A stretch of DNA of 43,605 nt from Nitriliruptoraceae bacterium (lineage in GTDB: Bacteria; Actinomycetota; Nitriliruptoria; Nitriliruptorales; Nitriliruptoraceae). The notes under the pieces were generated by a model. That model worked only from the letters and a program-made list of their open reading frames with translations, searched no databases and had not been told where the DNA came from. The translations under genes and the position numbers were made by a program. The stretch spans positions 1 through 43,605 of the forward strand of contig PWEU01000042.1 in assembly GCA_003554005.1 (NCBI GenBank), read 5' to 3'. Below are positions 18,044 through 25,140 of this stretch, piece by piece (position 1 is the stretch's first letter; each line of letters begins with the position of its first letter).

Positions 18044-19561
18044 TCAGCTGACCGGGCGGGCTCCAGCGAAGGTGACCACTGCTCGGCGCTCCCCCTCCCC
18101 GACCAGGAGCAGGCTGACGCCGCCCGGGTGGCGCACGACGTCGATCACCGGCAGCGGCAGGTTGGTCGGCACGGCGCCAGGATCGGTCCCCCCCGGGGCG
18201 GGGAGGAGCACGAGGCTCGCGCCCGTCGCCAGCACGGCGCCGCCGTCCTCCAGCGGTGCGATCCCGGCTCCCCGGGTCAGCCCGGCCGCCACGCCCCCGA
18301 CGCGGACGGCGTCCAGCGCCGCCGTCACCTCATCGGGCCGCACCAGCCCTTCCAGCTCCCGGATCGCGTCGTCCCGGGGCTCCAGGACCCGCGTTCGTCC
18401 GAGGTCCGGGTCCAACAGCACGACCTGTCCCGCGTCGTCACGGGTGGAGGCCGCGACGACGCGTTCGGTTGGTTCCAGCTCGACATCCCACCGGACCGAA
18501 CCGTCATCGGTCGCCACGGCGAGCAGCCGCTGGGGCCCGACGGACCGGGCATCCTGCTCCGCCTCCTCGTCGGCCCTCCCGGCACCATCCACGGCCCGCA
18601 GGACGACCAACGCGAGGCCATCTCCGACCGCGGCGATCTCGGCGCGGGTCGGGCCGTCCTCGGGGAGCGCGATCCCGGCCGTCGCCAGTTCGGCACGGTC
18701 CAGGGTCCAGCGTGGGGCGCCGTCGCGACGATCGACCGCTGTCAGCACCGGCGCGCCCTCACCCGGGGTGGTGCGGGTACCGGCCACGACCACCTGCGGA
18801 CCGAGACCAGCGGTCAGCCGGGCCCCGGCCAGCCCGGCCGGCGCCGTCGGGAGCACCAGGGCAGCCGACCAGACCTGTCCGGCCACCGGATCGCGCATCT
18901 CGAGCTCCGGGTCGTCTCCGTCCTCATCGATCCGGAGCACCAGCAGCTGGCCGTCGCCAGCGGCGAGGTGGAATGCCAGTGGGCTGCCGACCAGGGCGGT
19001 GTCCTGGCAGGTCAGGCCGGTGAGGTCCTCGTCGAGAGGCTGGAGGGCATCCACCTGGCCGGTGAGCGGGTTGGTCAGCGCGAGGCTGTAGAGGTGATCC
19101 CCGTCACCGACCGCGGTCCCGGCGCCGAGCGACACCGCGGCTTCGACCCTGTCGCCCTGCCCGGCCAGGGCGACGACATCGTCCCCGAGGGCGGCCACCC
19201 CCTGCCCTGTCGCGGCGAGCCCCGTCGCCCCGGCGGCCGCTGCGACGCCGGTGATCGGCCCGAGCGCCACGTTGAGGTCGTCGAGCGAGCTCCGGATCGT
19301 CGCGAGCTGCTCCGCCGGAAGGGCACCGAGAGCGTCGACGAGCAGCTCCGGGTCGCCGTCCGCCTCGGGGGCCGGCGTAGCCTGGGGGCTGATGTCCGCG
19401 CAGGCCGACCTGGCGAACAACGACCCGCTGACGACCCCGATCAGGACCAGGCCCACCATGGCCAGCACCGCGATCACCAGCGTGCGACGATCCGCCGCCA
19501 TCAACTCGTCGTCGCCGTGCACGCGGTCGAGATCGCCTTGGGACGTTCCGGTGTCGCTCAC
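18044..19561 (-). CDS. Membrane-anchored beta-propeller-like (PQQ-like) protein
   Basis: 505 residues. Short acidic cytoplasmic N-terminus, one membrane segment (about 25-50, LVIAVLAMVGLVLIGVVSG) and a large extracytoplasmic part. The latter is rich in beta strands with recurring blade-like units such as GDGLALVVLRAVDG, RLLAVATDDGSVRWDVEL and QVVLLDPDLGRTRVLEP, typical of PQQ/WD-like propellers. No catalytic motif is visible. ATG at 19561 lies 4 bases after the MoxR stop, and the VWA gene follows, so it belongs to the chaperone-like operon. It could be a client, anchor or sensor for the MoxR-VWA pair; the sequence does not decide. Confidence 0.8.
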   Translation of the reverse strand: MSDTGTSQGDLDRVHGDDELMAADRRTLVIAVLAMVGLVLIGVVSGSLFARSACADISPQATPAPEADGDPELLVDALGALPAEQLATIRSSLDDLNVALGPITGVAAAAGATGLAATGQGVAALGDDVVALAGQGDRVEAAVSLGAGTAVGDGDHLYSLALTNPLTGQVDALQPLDEDLTGLTCQDTALVGSPLAFHLAAGDGQLLVLRIDEDGDDPELEMRDPVAGQVWSAALVLPTAPAGLAGARLTAGLGPQVVVAGTRTTPGEGAPVLTAVDRRDGAPRWTLDRAELATAGIALPEDGPTRAEIAAVGDGLALVVLRAVDGAGRADEEAEQDARSVGPQRLLAVATDDGSVRWDVELEPTERVVAASTRDDAGQVVLLDPDLGRTRVLEPRDDAIRELEGLVRPDEVTAALDAVRVGGVAAGLTRGAGIAPLEDGGAVLATGASLVLLPAPGGTDPGAVPTNLPLPVIDVVRHPGGVSLLLVGEGERRAVVTFAGARPVS

Positions 19562-19565
19562 GGGC

Positions 19566-20462
19566 TCAGTTCATCTCCGGGCGCGGAGGGATCGTCAGGT
19601 GGGCCAGCGCGCGCTCGACGTCCTGCTGATGCTTGAGCACCACGTTGACCGTGCCCTTGAGCACCTGCTCATCCACCGCGCCGAAGCCCAGTTCGAGCAG
19701 CGTCCGCGCCCAGTCCAGCGTCTCCGACACCGACGGTGGCTTCTTCAGCTCGAGCTGCCGCAGGGATCGCACGATGCGAACGAGCTGGTCGGCCATCGCC
19801 TCGGGCGCGTCGGGCACGCGCGACAGCACGATGGCGCGCTCACGCTCGACGCTCGGGTAGTCGATGTGCAGGTACAGGCAGCGGCGCTTCAGCGCCTCGG
19901 ACAGCTCCCGGGTCCCGTTGGAGGTCAGCACCACGAAGGGATGGCGCGTCCCGCGCACGGTCCCGAGCTCGGGGATCGTGACCTGGAAGTCGGAGAGGAT
20001 CTCGAGCAGGAGCGCCTCGAACTCCAGGTCCACCTTGTCGACCTCGTCGATCAACAGCACGGTCCGTCGCTGGTTGCGGAGCGCGGGCAGCAGCGGCCGC
20101 TCCAGCAGGTAGTGCTCGCTGAAGAGGTCGTCCTCGACCTCGTCCCAGGCCTCGCCGCCGGCGGCGTCCCCACCGCGGGCGTGGGTGATCCGCAGCAGCT
20201 GCTTGCGGTAGTTCCACTCGTAGAGCGCCTTGGCCTCGTCCAACCCCTCGTAGCACTGCAGCCGCACCAGCTCGGCGTCACGGGCGGTGGCCACCGCCTT
20301 GGCCAGCTCGGTCTTGCCCACCCCGGCCGGACCCTCTACCAGGATGGGCTTGCCGAGCCGCTCTGCGAGGTAGACGACCGTCTCGATCGAGGTGTCGACG
20401 AGGTAGCCGGCGGCTTCCAGACGGGTGCGGACGTCCTCGACACCCGCGAACTCAAGCGACAC
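19566..20462 (-). CDS. MoxR-family AAA+ ATPase, CoxD-like
   Basis: 298 residues, the usual MoxR size. Walker A GPAGVGKTELAKA (about 44-56), Walker B LLIDEVDK (about 137), sensor 1 in VLTSNGTRELSEALKRRC with the arginine finger region following. The insert YRKQLLRITHA and the DDLFSEHYLLERPLL segment are characteristic of CoxD-type MoxR proteins. MoxR ATPases act as chaperones with VWA partners, and a CoxE-like one is encoded two genes downstream. GTG at 20462 is chosen because gaggag precedes it by 7 bases; the open frame further upstream has no support. First gene of the operon. Confidence 0.94.
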   Translation of the reverse strand: MSLEFAGVEDVRTRLEAAGYLVDTSIETVVYLAERLGKPILVEGPAGVGKTELAKAVATARDAELVRLQCYEGLDEAKALYEWNYRKQLLRITHARGGDAAGGEAWDEVEDDLFSEHYLLERPLLPALRNQRRTVLLIDEVDKVDLEFEALLLEILSDFQVTIPELGTVRGTRHPFVVLTSNGTRELSEALKRRCLYLHIDYPSVERERAIVLSRVPDAPEAMADQLVRIVRSLRQLELKKPPSVSETLDWARTLLELGFGAVDEQVLKGTVNVVLKHQQDVERALAHLTIPPRPEMN

Positions 20463-20509
20463 CAGCCGACTCCTCGTGACGGCCGACGGACGCGGCCGAG
20501 CCCGGCGTG

Positions 20510-20540
20510 AGGCTACGGCACCCCGGCCACCGCCGACCAA
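20510..20540 (-). promoter_or_regulatory. Putative promoter of the MoxR operon
   Basis: Minus-strand TTGGTC (20540-20535), 19-base spacer, TAGCCT (20515-20510). Predicted start near 20502, leader about 40 bases. Confidence 0.4.
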
Positions 20541-20619
20541 CCGGCAGCCCGGCCGCGAGGCCATCACGAGGTCGCGGCGACCACGACCATCCGCCGGGGT
20601 CGTCGTGCAGCCGAAGCAC

Positions 20620-20625
20620 TACCGT
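20620..20625 (+). promoter_or_regulatory. Putative -10 box (TACCGT) of the first quinone-oxidoreductase gene
   Basis: cacTACCGTgctcatcccg lies 42 bases before the ATG; the sequence around it closely resembles that before the second quinone-oxidoreductase gene at 22765. Confidence 0.35.
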
Positions 20626-20667
20626 GCTCATCCCGCCGCCGCCTCCCCCCGGGACGAGGAGCTGCAC

Positions 20668-21636
20668 ATGGACGCGATCCAGTTGGAGACCCACGGCGGC
20701 CCCGAGGCGCTGCAGATCGCCCAGATCGCCGATCCGCAGCCAGGGCCCGACCAGGTGCTCGTGCGCGTCGCAGCTGCGGGGGTCAACTTCATCGACACCT
20801 ACCAGCGCTCCGGTCTGTACGACATCGATCTGCCGGGTGGACTCGGGCTGGAGGGTGCCGGTGAGGTGGTCGCGGTGGGGGCGGCCGTCACCAACCGGCA
20901 GGTCGGCGACCTCGTGGCCTGGGCTGATACCCGCGGGTCCTACGCCGAGTTGGTGTGCGTGCCAGCCAGCCGGAGCGTGCGGGTGCCGGCCGGCGTCGAG
21001 CCGGAGCAGGCCGCCGCGTTGATGTTGCAGGGCATGACGGCCCACTACCTGACCCACTCGACCAGGAGCCTGCGGGCTGGCGAGACCGTGCTCGCCTTCG
21101 CCGCCGCGGGCGGCGTCGGTCGGCTGCTCGTGCAGCTGGCGGTCCGTCGGGGTGCCCGGGTGATCGCCGCCCCCTCCACGCCCGAGAAGGCCGCCGAGGT
21201 CCGTGGGCTGGGCGCCGACGAGGTCCTGCTCTACCGCGACGTGGACGTGCCCCAGACGGTCCGGGAGCTCACGGGAGGGGAGGGTGTCGACGTCGTCTAC
21301 GACTCGGTCGGCCAGGCGACCTTCGAGAGCTCGCTCCGGAGCCTCAAACCTCGAGGGCTACTGGTGCTGTATGGCGCCTCCTCCGGGCCGGTCCCACCGG
21401 TGGACCTCCAGGTGCTGAACCGGCACGGCTCGCTGTTCGCGACCCGTCCGTCGCTGTTCCACTACGTCGCGACCAGCGAGGAGCTCGAGTGGCGGGCCAG
21501 CAGCCTGTTCGAACTGGTCAGGGCCGACGCGCTGGACCTGCGGATCCACGACCGCTACCCGCTGGCGGAGGCGGCGCGGGCCCATGCCGACCTGGAGTCC
21601 GGTACGACCACGGGCAAGCTGCTGTTGCTGCCATGA
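20668..21636 (+). CDS. Zinc-independent MDR quinone oxidoreductase (QOR1)
   Basis: 322 residues. Medium-chain dehydrogenase/reductase that reduces quinones with NADPH; cytoplasmic. GroES-like N-terminal domain (AAAGVNFIDTYQRSGLY, DLPGGLGLEGAGEV) lacking zinc ligands, then a Rossmann domain with AFAAAGGVGRLLVQLAVRRG and GVDVVYDSVG. The C-terminus YPLAEAARAHADLESGTTTGKLLLLP is typical. ATG at 20668 has gaggag about 7 bases upstream. Its stop overlaps the next start (ATGA), so it is co-transcribed with the YbaK-type gene. Paralogous to the gene at 22817. Confidence 0.95.
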   Translation: MDAIQLETHGGPEALQIAQIADPQPGPDQVLVRVAAAGVNFIDTYQRSGLYDIDLPGGLGLEGAGEVVAVGAAVTNRQVGDLVAWADTRGSYAELVCVPASRSVRVPAGVEPEQAAALMLQGMTAHYLTHSTRSLRAGETVLAFAAAGGVGRLLVQLAVRRGARVIAAPSTPEKAAEVRGLGADEVLLYRDVDVPQTVRELTGGEGVDVVYDSVGQATFESSLRSLKPRGLLVLYGASSGPVPPVDLQVLNRHGSLFATRPSLFHYVATSEELEWRASSLFELVRADALDLRIHDRYPLAEAARAHADLESGTTTGKLLLLP

Positions 21637-22115
21637 CCGTGCTCATCGGCGACGACCGCCCCGACACCCGAGCTATCCGGGCTGCCGAGGCTGTCGGTCT
21701 GGCGTTCGAGGTGCACCGGATCGAACGGCCGAGCAGCCTGGAGGAGGCCGCCGAGCGCTACGGCGTCGCCCCTCGGCAGCTGCTCAAGACCCTGGTGGTC
21801 CGGCGCGCCGCCGACGACCACATCCTCGTCCTGCTGCCGGGACCGGCGCAGCTGGCCTGGCCGAAGCTCCGCGCCCACCTCGGTGTCTCCCGCCTCTCGC
21901 TACCCGACGCCGCCGAGGCCCAGGCGGTCACCGGGTACGAGCGTGGCACGATCACGCCCTTCGGCGCCCGTGGCGGTCTCCCGGTGCTCGCCGAGGCCAG
22001 CATCGCGGGGGCGGGACCGGTGACGGTGGGCGCCGGGGCCCACGGGGTCTCGCTCCGGCTGGACGCCGACGCCCTGTTGGCCGCCGTCGGCGCCGAGCTG
22101 GTCGACCTGAACTAG
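21633..22115 (+). CDS. YbaK/EbsC-type aminoacyl-tRNA deacylase
   Basis: 160 residues. YbaK-fold proteins hydrolyse mischarged aminoacyl-tRNAs, Cys-tRNA(Pro) in YbaK itself. RYGVAPRQLLKTLVVRR contains the catalytic-type Lys of the KT/KS motif. A central ERGTITPFGARGGLPVLAE follows, matching the family's GGxSPxG-like region. The fold ends at about residue 158. The ATG overlaps the QOR1 stop by 4 bases (ATGA). The final TAG overlaps the stop of the opposite-strand gene. Exact tRNA specificity is not readable. Confidence 0.9.
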   Translation: MTVLIGDDRPDTRAIRAAEAVGLAFEVHRIERPSSLEEAAERYGVAPRQLLKTLVVRRAADDHILVLLPGPAQLAWPKLRAHLGVSRLSLPDAAEAQAVTGYERGTITPFGARGGLPVLAEASIAGAGPVTVGAGAHGVSLRLDADALLAAVGAELVDLN

Positions 22116-22558
22116 GACCCCCCAGCCGCAGGGGCCGCCGCCACGGAGATGGTGGTGGTACGCGAGGACCCGTCGGGCCAGCCCACGGTGATCAGCAGCA
22201 GATGGGTCCGGCCGGCGGCACCGACGAACCCGACAGCGGCATCCGAGCCCTCGAGGTCGATCTCGACCTGCCCGGTCGAGCTCGCCGTACGCACCGGTGT
22301 GCCCCGACGCGCAGGGGTCGCGAGGATACGCAGACGGAGGGTGGCACCCTCCTCGTCCCCACCCGCGACCACCGCTCCAGCGGTCGGCGTGGCGAGGTAG
22401 CTGGTGGTGGTCGGGCGGAACTCGGGGACCAGCTCGGCGCCGTCGACCTGCAGGGCGACCAGGTCGAGATCGCCGAGCGGTCGCGACCAGACCTCGCCGA
22501 CCTCGGCGGCTGGAAGCCGACGTCGTGCCCCCTCGGACCCGGTCATCGGTGGGTTCAT
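22112..22558 (-). CDS. Cadherin-like beta-sandwich domain protein
   Basis: 148 residues with no signal peptide or membrane segment. LVALQVDGAELVPEFRPTTT, followed by SYLATPTAGAVV, matches the opening of the cadherin-like beta-sandwich repeat (L..L.vsg..L.P.F.p.tt.Y.v.v), a domain mostly found in surface proteins. The rest alternates in short beta strands and ends HLLLITVGWPDG with TTTISVAA. ATG at 22558 has a gagggg-type leader; an ATG at 22546 is the alternative. Its stop overlaps the YbaK stop tail-to-tail. The lack of an export signal for a surface-type domain is odd. Confidence 0.72.
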   Translation of the reverse strand: MNPPMTGSEGARRRLPAAEVGEVWSRPLGDLDLVALQVDGAELVPEFRPTTTSYLATPTAGAVVAGGDEEGATLRLRILATPARRGTPVRTASSTGQVEIDLEGSDAAVGFVGAAGRTHLLLITVGWPDGSSRTTTISVAAAPAAGGS

Positions 22559-22764
22559 CTCGCGCCCCTCGCACCTCGCCCCATCGGCTGCACCGACATC
22601 CCGGAGCGCCTCCTCCCCGTCAGCCGCCTCGCGCTCAGGCTACGAAGCGGCCCTGACCGGGGGGGCGTCCGGACCCCTACATGGATATGCGACCAACGCT
22701 CATAGCACGCTGCCTGTCGCACAGCGTCTCACCCGGCGGGAACGCCGTGGGGCGACGGGTTGCG

Positions 22765-22770
22765 TACCGT
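22765..22770 (+). promoter_or_regulatory. Putative -10 box (TACCGT) of the second quinone-oxidoreductase gene
   Basis: ttgcgTACCGTgcccacccc, 46 bases before the ATG. The 258-base divergent region upstream also holds a comparatively A/T-rich stretch (22678-22715). Confidence 0.35.
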
Positions 22771-22816
22771 GCCCACCCCGCCCGGACCACGCCGGGCCGA
22801 GACCCAGGAGGACGCG

Positions 22817-23773
22817 ATGCGCGCGATCCGGATCACCGAGTTCGGCGGCCCCGAGGTGCTCACCCTCGTCGACGACGAGGCCGAGCCGACCCCGAGCGAC
22901 GGTCAGCAGGTGATGGAGATCGATGCCGCGGGCATCAACTACGCCGACACCCACCAGGCCGAGGACACCTACCTGGCTCCGTCCTCGCTGCCGATGATCC
23001 CGGGCGCGGAAGCCGTCGGCCGGCTGCCCGACGGTCGCCGGGTGGTGGCGTTGCTGGGCGGCGGCGGGTACGCCGAGCGGGCGGCGGTCGCGCCGCCCCT
23101 GGCCTTCGAGGTGCCGGACGAGGTCAGCGACGGGGCCGCTCTGGCCCTGATCCTCCAGGGCACCACGGCCTGGCACCTGCTGCGCACCAGCGCCCGCATG
23201 ACCCCCGGGGAGTCGGTGCTGGTGCTGGCCGCGGCCGGAGGCGGGGGCAGCCTGGCGATCCAGCTGGCCCGCCGCCTCGGGGCCGGTCGGATCATCGCTG
23301 CGGCCTCGTCGCCCGACAAGCGGGACCTGGCGCTGGAGCTCGGCGCGGACGTCGCCATCGACTCACGCACCGACGACCTCAAGACCGCGGTCGAGGAGGC
23401 CAACGGCGGCAAGATCGACATCGTGCTGGAGATGGTCGGTGGAACGACCACCGACCAGTCCATCGCCGCCCTCGCACCCTTCGGGCGGTGCGTGGTCTAC
23501 GGCATGGCCTCACGCGAAGCCCCCAGTCTGGTCGACCCGCGGCGGCTGATCGTTCGCTCACAGGGGGTGGTCGGGTTCTGGCTGGCCCACGCGATGCGGG
23601 ACCCCGCACGCCACCTCGCCGCCCCGATGCAGGAGCTGCTGGAGCTGACCGTTGCGGGGGACCTCACCCCGGTGGTCGGCGGCACCTACCCGCTGTCCGA
23701 GGCAGCACGGGCCCACCAGGATCTCCGGGAGCGTCGCACCGTCGGCAAGCTCGTCCTCGATCCGCGGGCCTGA
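22817..23773 (+). CDS. Zinc-independent MDR quinone oxidoreductase (QOR2)
   Basis: 318 residues. Same family as QOR1: N-terminal GroES-like domain (MRAIRITEFGGPEVL, AAGINYADTHQAEDTY), then a nucleotide-binding domain with LVLAAAGGGGSLAIQLARR and IDIVLEMVGGTTTDQ. C-terminus TYPLSEAARAHQDLRERRTV. ATG at 22817 follows caggaggacgcg. The next gene starts 3 bases after the stop, so they are probably one transcript. Substrate unknown; the family ranges from quinones to enoyl compounds. Confidence 0.95.
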   Translation: MRAIRITEFGGPEVLTLVDDEAEPTPSDGQQVMEIDAAGINYADTHQAEDTYLAPSSLPMIPGAEAVGRLPDGRRVVALLGGGGYAERAAVAPPLAFEVPDEVSDGAALALILQGTTAWHLLRTSARMTPGESVLVLAAAGGGGSLAIQLARRLGAGRIIAAASSPDKRDLALELGADVAIDSRTDDLKTAVEEANGGKIDIVLEMVGGTTTDQSIAALAPFGRCVVYGMASREAPSLVDPRRLIVRSQGVVGFWLAHAMRDPARHLAAPMQELLELTVAGDLTPVVGGTYPLSEAARAHQDLRERRTVGKLVLDPRA

Positions 23774-23776
23774 GCG

Positions 23777-24259
23777 ATGGGTTCCCAGCCCCTCGGCCCC
23801 GATCAGCCGACGGCCCCGATCCTTCCCCCCGAGCCGCCGCGGGGCGACGGATGGTGGCTCCGGCCGCAGGTGACCGCGAGCATCATCGTCGTCCTCGTCC
23901 TCGCCCTGCTCGCGGCCACCACGGTGGCTGTCGCGCAGGCGCGGGCCGCCGCTGGGGCACGGGCCGAGGCCCGCGAGCTGTCCCAGGAGGTCGAGCAGCT
24001 GCGCGACGAGGTGGCTGAGCTGGAGCGCGAGCTGGAGGCGGCGCAGCGCTCACCCCTGGACCGGTTCCGGGGACCGGACGGCTTCGATCCGCAGGAGCTG
24101 TTCGAGGGACTGCTGGACGATCTCTTCGGCGATCTGTTGGACGAGCGCTCGGGTGGCGGCGCCGGCGAGGGGTTCGGTGGCCTGTTCGGCGGCCTGCTGG
24201 ACGGTCTGCTGGGCCGGGCCACCGAAGGCGTCAGCAGCGCCCAGCCGGGTGCGGCCTGA
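23777..24259 (+). CDS. Small membrane protein with coiled coil, unknown function
   Basis: 160 residues. Pro-rich cytoplasmic N-terminus, one membrane segment (about 34-53, SIIVVLVLALLAATTVAVA) and a heptad-rich coiled coil (about 55-90, ELSQEVEQLRDEVAELEREL). The C-terminus has repeated amphipathic units (LFEGLLDDLFGDLLDE, GLFGGLLDGLLG). Not a family I recognise; shape and size recall scaffold or anchor proteins. It starts 3 bases after QOR2 and is followed by a hairpin terminator, making it the last gene of that unit. Confidence 0.72.
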   Translation: MGSQPLGPDQPTAPILPPEPPRGDGWWLRPQVTASIIVVLVLALLAATTVAVAQARAAAGARAEARELSQEVEQLRDEVAELERELEAAQRSPLDRFRGPDGFDPQELFEGLLDDLFGDLLDERSGGGAGEGFGGLFGGLLDGLLGRATEGVSSAQPGAA

Positions 24260-24307
24260 CCGCAGGACGCCAGCGCAGCCGACGGCGACCCTCAGGGAGG
24301 CCTCCTC

Positions 24308-24326
24308 GGTGCCCGCGCGGGGCACC
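24308..24326 (+). terminator. Hairpin terminator after the coiled-coil protein gene
   Basis: ggtgccc (24308-24314) and gggcacc (24320-24326) form a perfect 7-bp stem with a 5-base loop, 49 bases after the stop; a run of C, not T, follows. Confidence 0.5.
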
Positions 24327-24448
24327 CCCCGCTACGGGGCGGTCCAAGCGACGACCTGGCCGGGCTGGCCGACGGGGAGGTGGGGCGGCCAGCGCTTGGC
24401 GACCGGGGGCGCCACCCCCCGCGACCCCCGTCCGGGCCTGGTCGAGGG

Positions 24449-24486
24449 CTGAGAGCTCTCTCAGCGTGGTGCCACCCGGGTCTCAG
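24449..24486 (+). promoter_or_regulatory. Operator-like palindrome upstream of the exported Ser/Pro protein
   Basis: CTGAGAG-CT-CTCTCAG at 24449-24464, and another CTCAG at 24482-24486, exactly 22 bases after the CTCAG at 24460. The palindrome has the same design as the one at 26415-26430 in the regulator promoter. Confidence 0.6.
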
Positions 24487-24555
24487 GTTGGCAGGGCATC
24501 GTTCGTAGCGACGCCGCAGGACAGCCCGTCCCCGCCCCACGACAAGGAGCTCCCG

Positions 24556-25086
24556 ATGCAGCACCTCACCCGCTGGCGCACCGTCACCGCCGCCGCGACC
24601 ACCGCCGCCCTGGCCGCCGGTGCCTTCGGCATCGCCAACGCGGTCTCCGCTAGCACCGAGCAGCCATCGGCGATCGAGCTCGGCACCGACGCGAGCGTCG
24701 ACGGCCTCGCGGTCGTCGACGACGAGAACGAGGGCCTGGACAGCACGGACAGCGAGGTCTCGGCGACGACCGTGAGCGCCAGCCAACCATCACCGACCAG
24801 CCCGCCGTCCCCGGCGAGCGTGGACTCGCCCGCCGAGGCGAGCCGGTCCACCGGGACGGAGCGGCCCGTGGCGACGACCCCGCGGGTCCCGTCGGCGGAC
24901 AGTCCCTCCTCGCCCGACAGCCCGCCGTCCCCCGACAGCCCGCCGTCCCCCGACAGCCCGCCGTCCCCCGACAGCCCGCCCTCGCCCTCCAGCCCGTCCT
25001 CCCCAGACAGCCCGCCGTCCCCCGACAGCCCGTCCTCACCCTCCAGCCCGTCCTCGGTCGACTCCGTCAGTTCCGTCAGCAGCTGA
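24556..25086 (+). CDS. Exported Ser/Pro/Asp-repeat protein with SVDSVSSVSS tail
   Basis: 176 residues. A clear signal peptide: MQHLTRWRT, hydrophobic Ala-rich core, predicted cleavage after Ala32 (VSA-S). The mature part has an acidic segment (DDENEGLDSTDSE) and then an unfolded stretch of DSPPSP hexapeptides. The last ten residues, SVDSVSSVSS, match those of the protein encoded at 28717-29160 at nine positions. No Cys, no LPxTG motif, no membrane anchor. ATG at 24556 has aaggag 6 bases upstream. The operator-like palindrome upstream is shared with the neighbouring two-component regulator, so regulation by that system is likely. Function unknown. Confidence 0.8.
   Translation: MQHLTRWRTVTAAATTAALAAGAFGIANAVSASTEQPSAIELGTDASVDGLAVVDDENEGLDSTDSEVSATTVSASQPSPTSPPSPASVDSPAEASRSTGTERPVATTPRVPSADSPSSPDSPPSPDSPPSPDSPPSPDSPPSPSSPSSPDSPPSPDSPSSPSSPSSVDSVSSVSS
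24916..25056 (+). repeat. 18-bp tandem repeats encoding DSPPSP
   Basis: Units gacagcccgccgtccccc start at 24916, 24934 and 24952; the copy at 24970 is slightly changed, and degenerate copies continue to about 25056. Confidence 0.9.
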
Positions 25087-25140
25087 CGCCCAGCCCGACC
25101 AGCCCACCGCCGCGTACGTGCAGCCCCTGGCGACCCGCGG

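Larger units (their letters stand above)
24260..24555. other. Intergenic region of 296 bases before the exported Ser/Pro protein gene
   Basis: No gene seen. It holds the terminator hairpin at 24308-24326, the operator-like palindrome at 24449-24464, a further CTCAG half-site at 24482-24486 and the aaggag ribosome binding site at 24544-24549. No good TAnnnT -10 box is visible between the palindrome and the ATG. Confidence 0.6.

Noticed and set aside
24449..24464. Palindrome CTGAGAG-CT-CTCTCAG considered as a terminator of the coiled-coil gene
   Set aside because: A better hairpin lies at 24308-24326, closer to that stop, and the same palindrome design recurs in the regulator promoter, where no gene ends.
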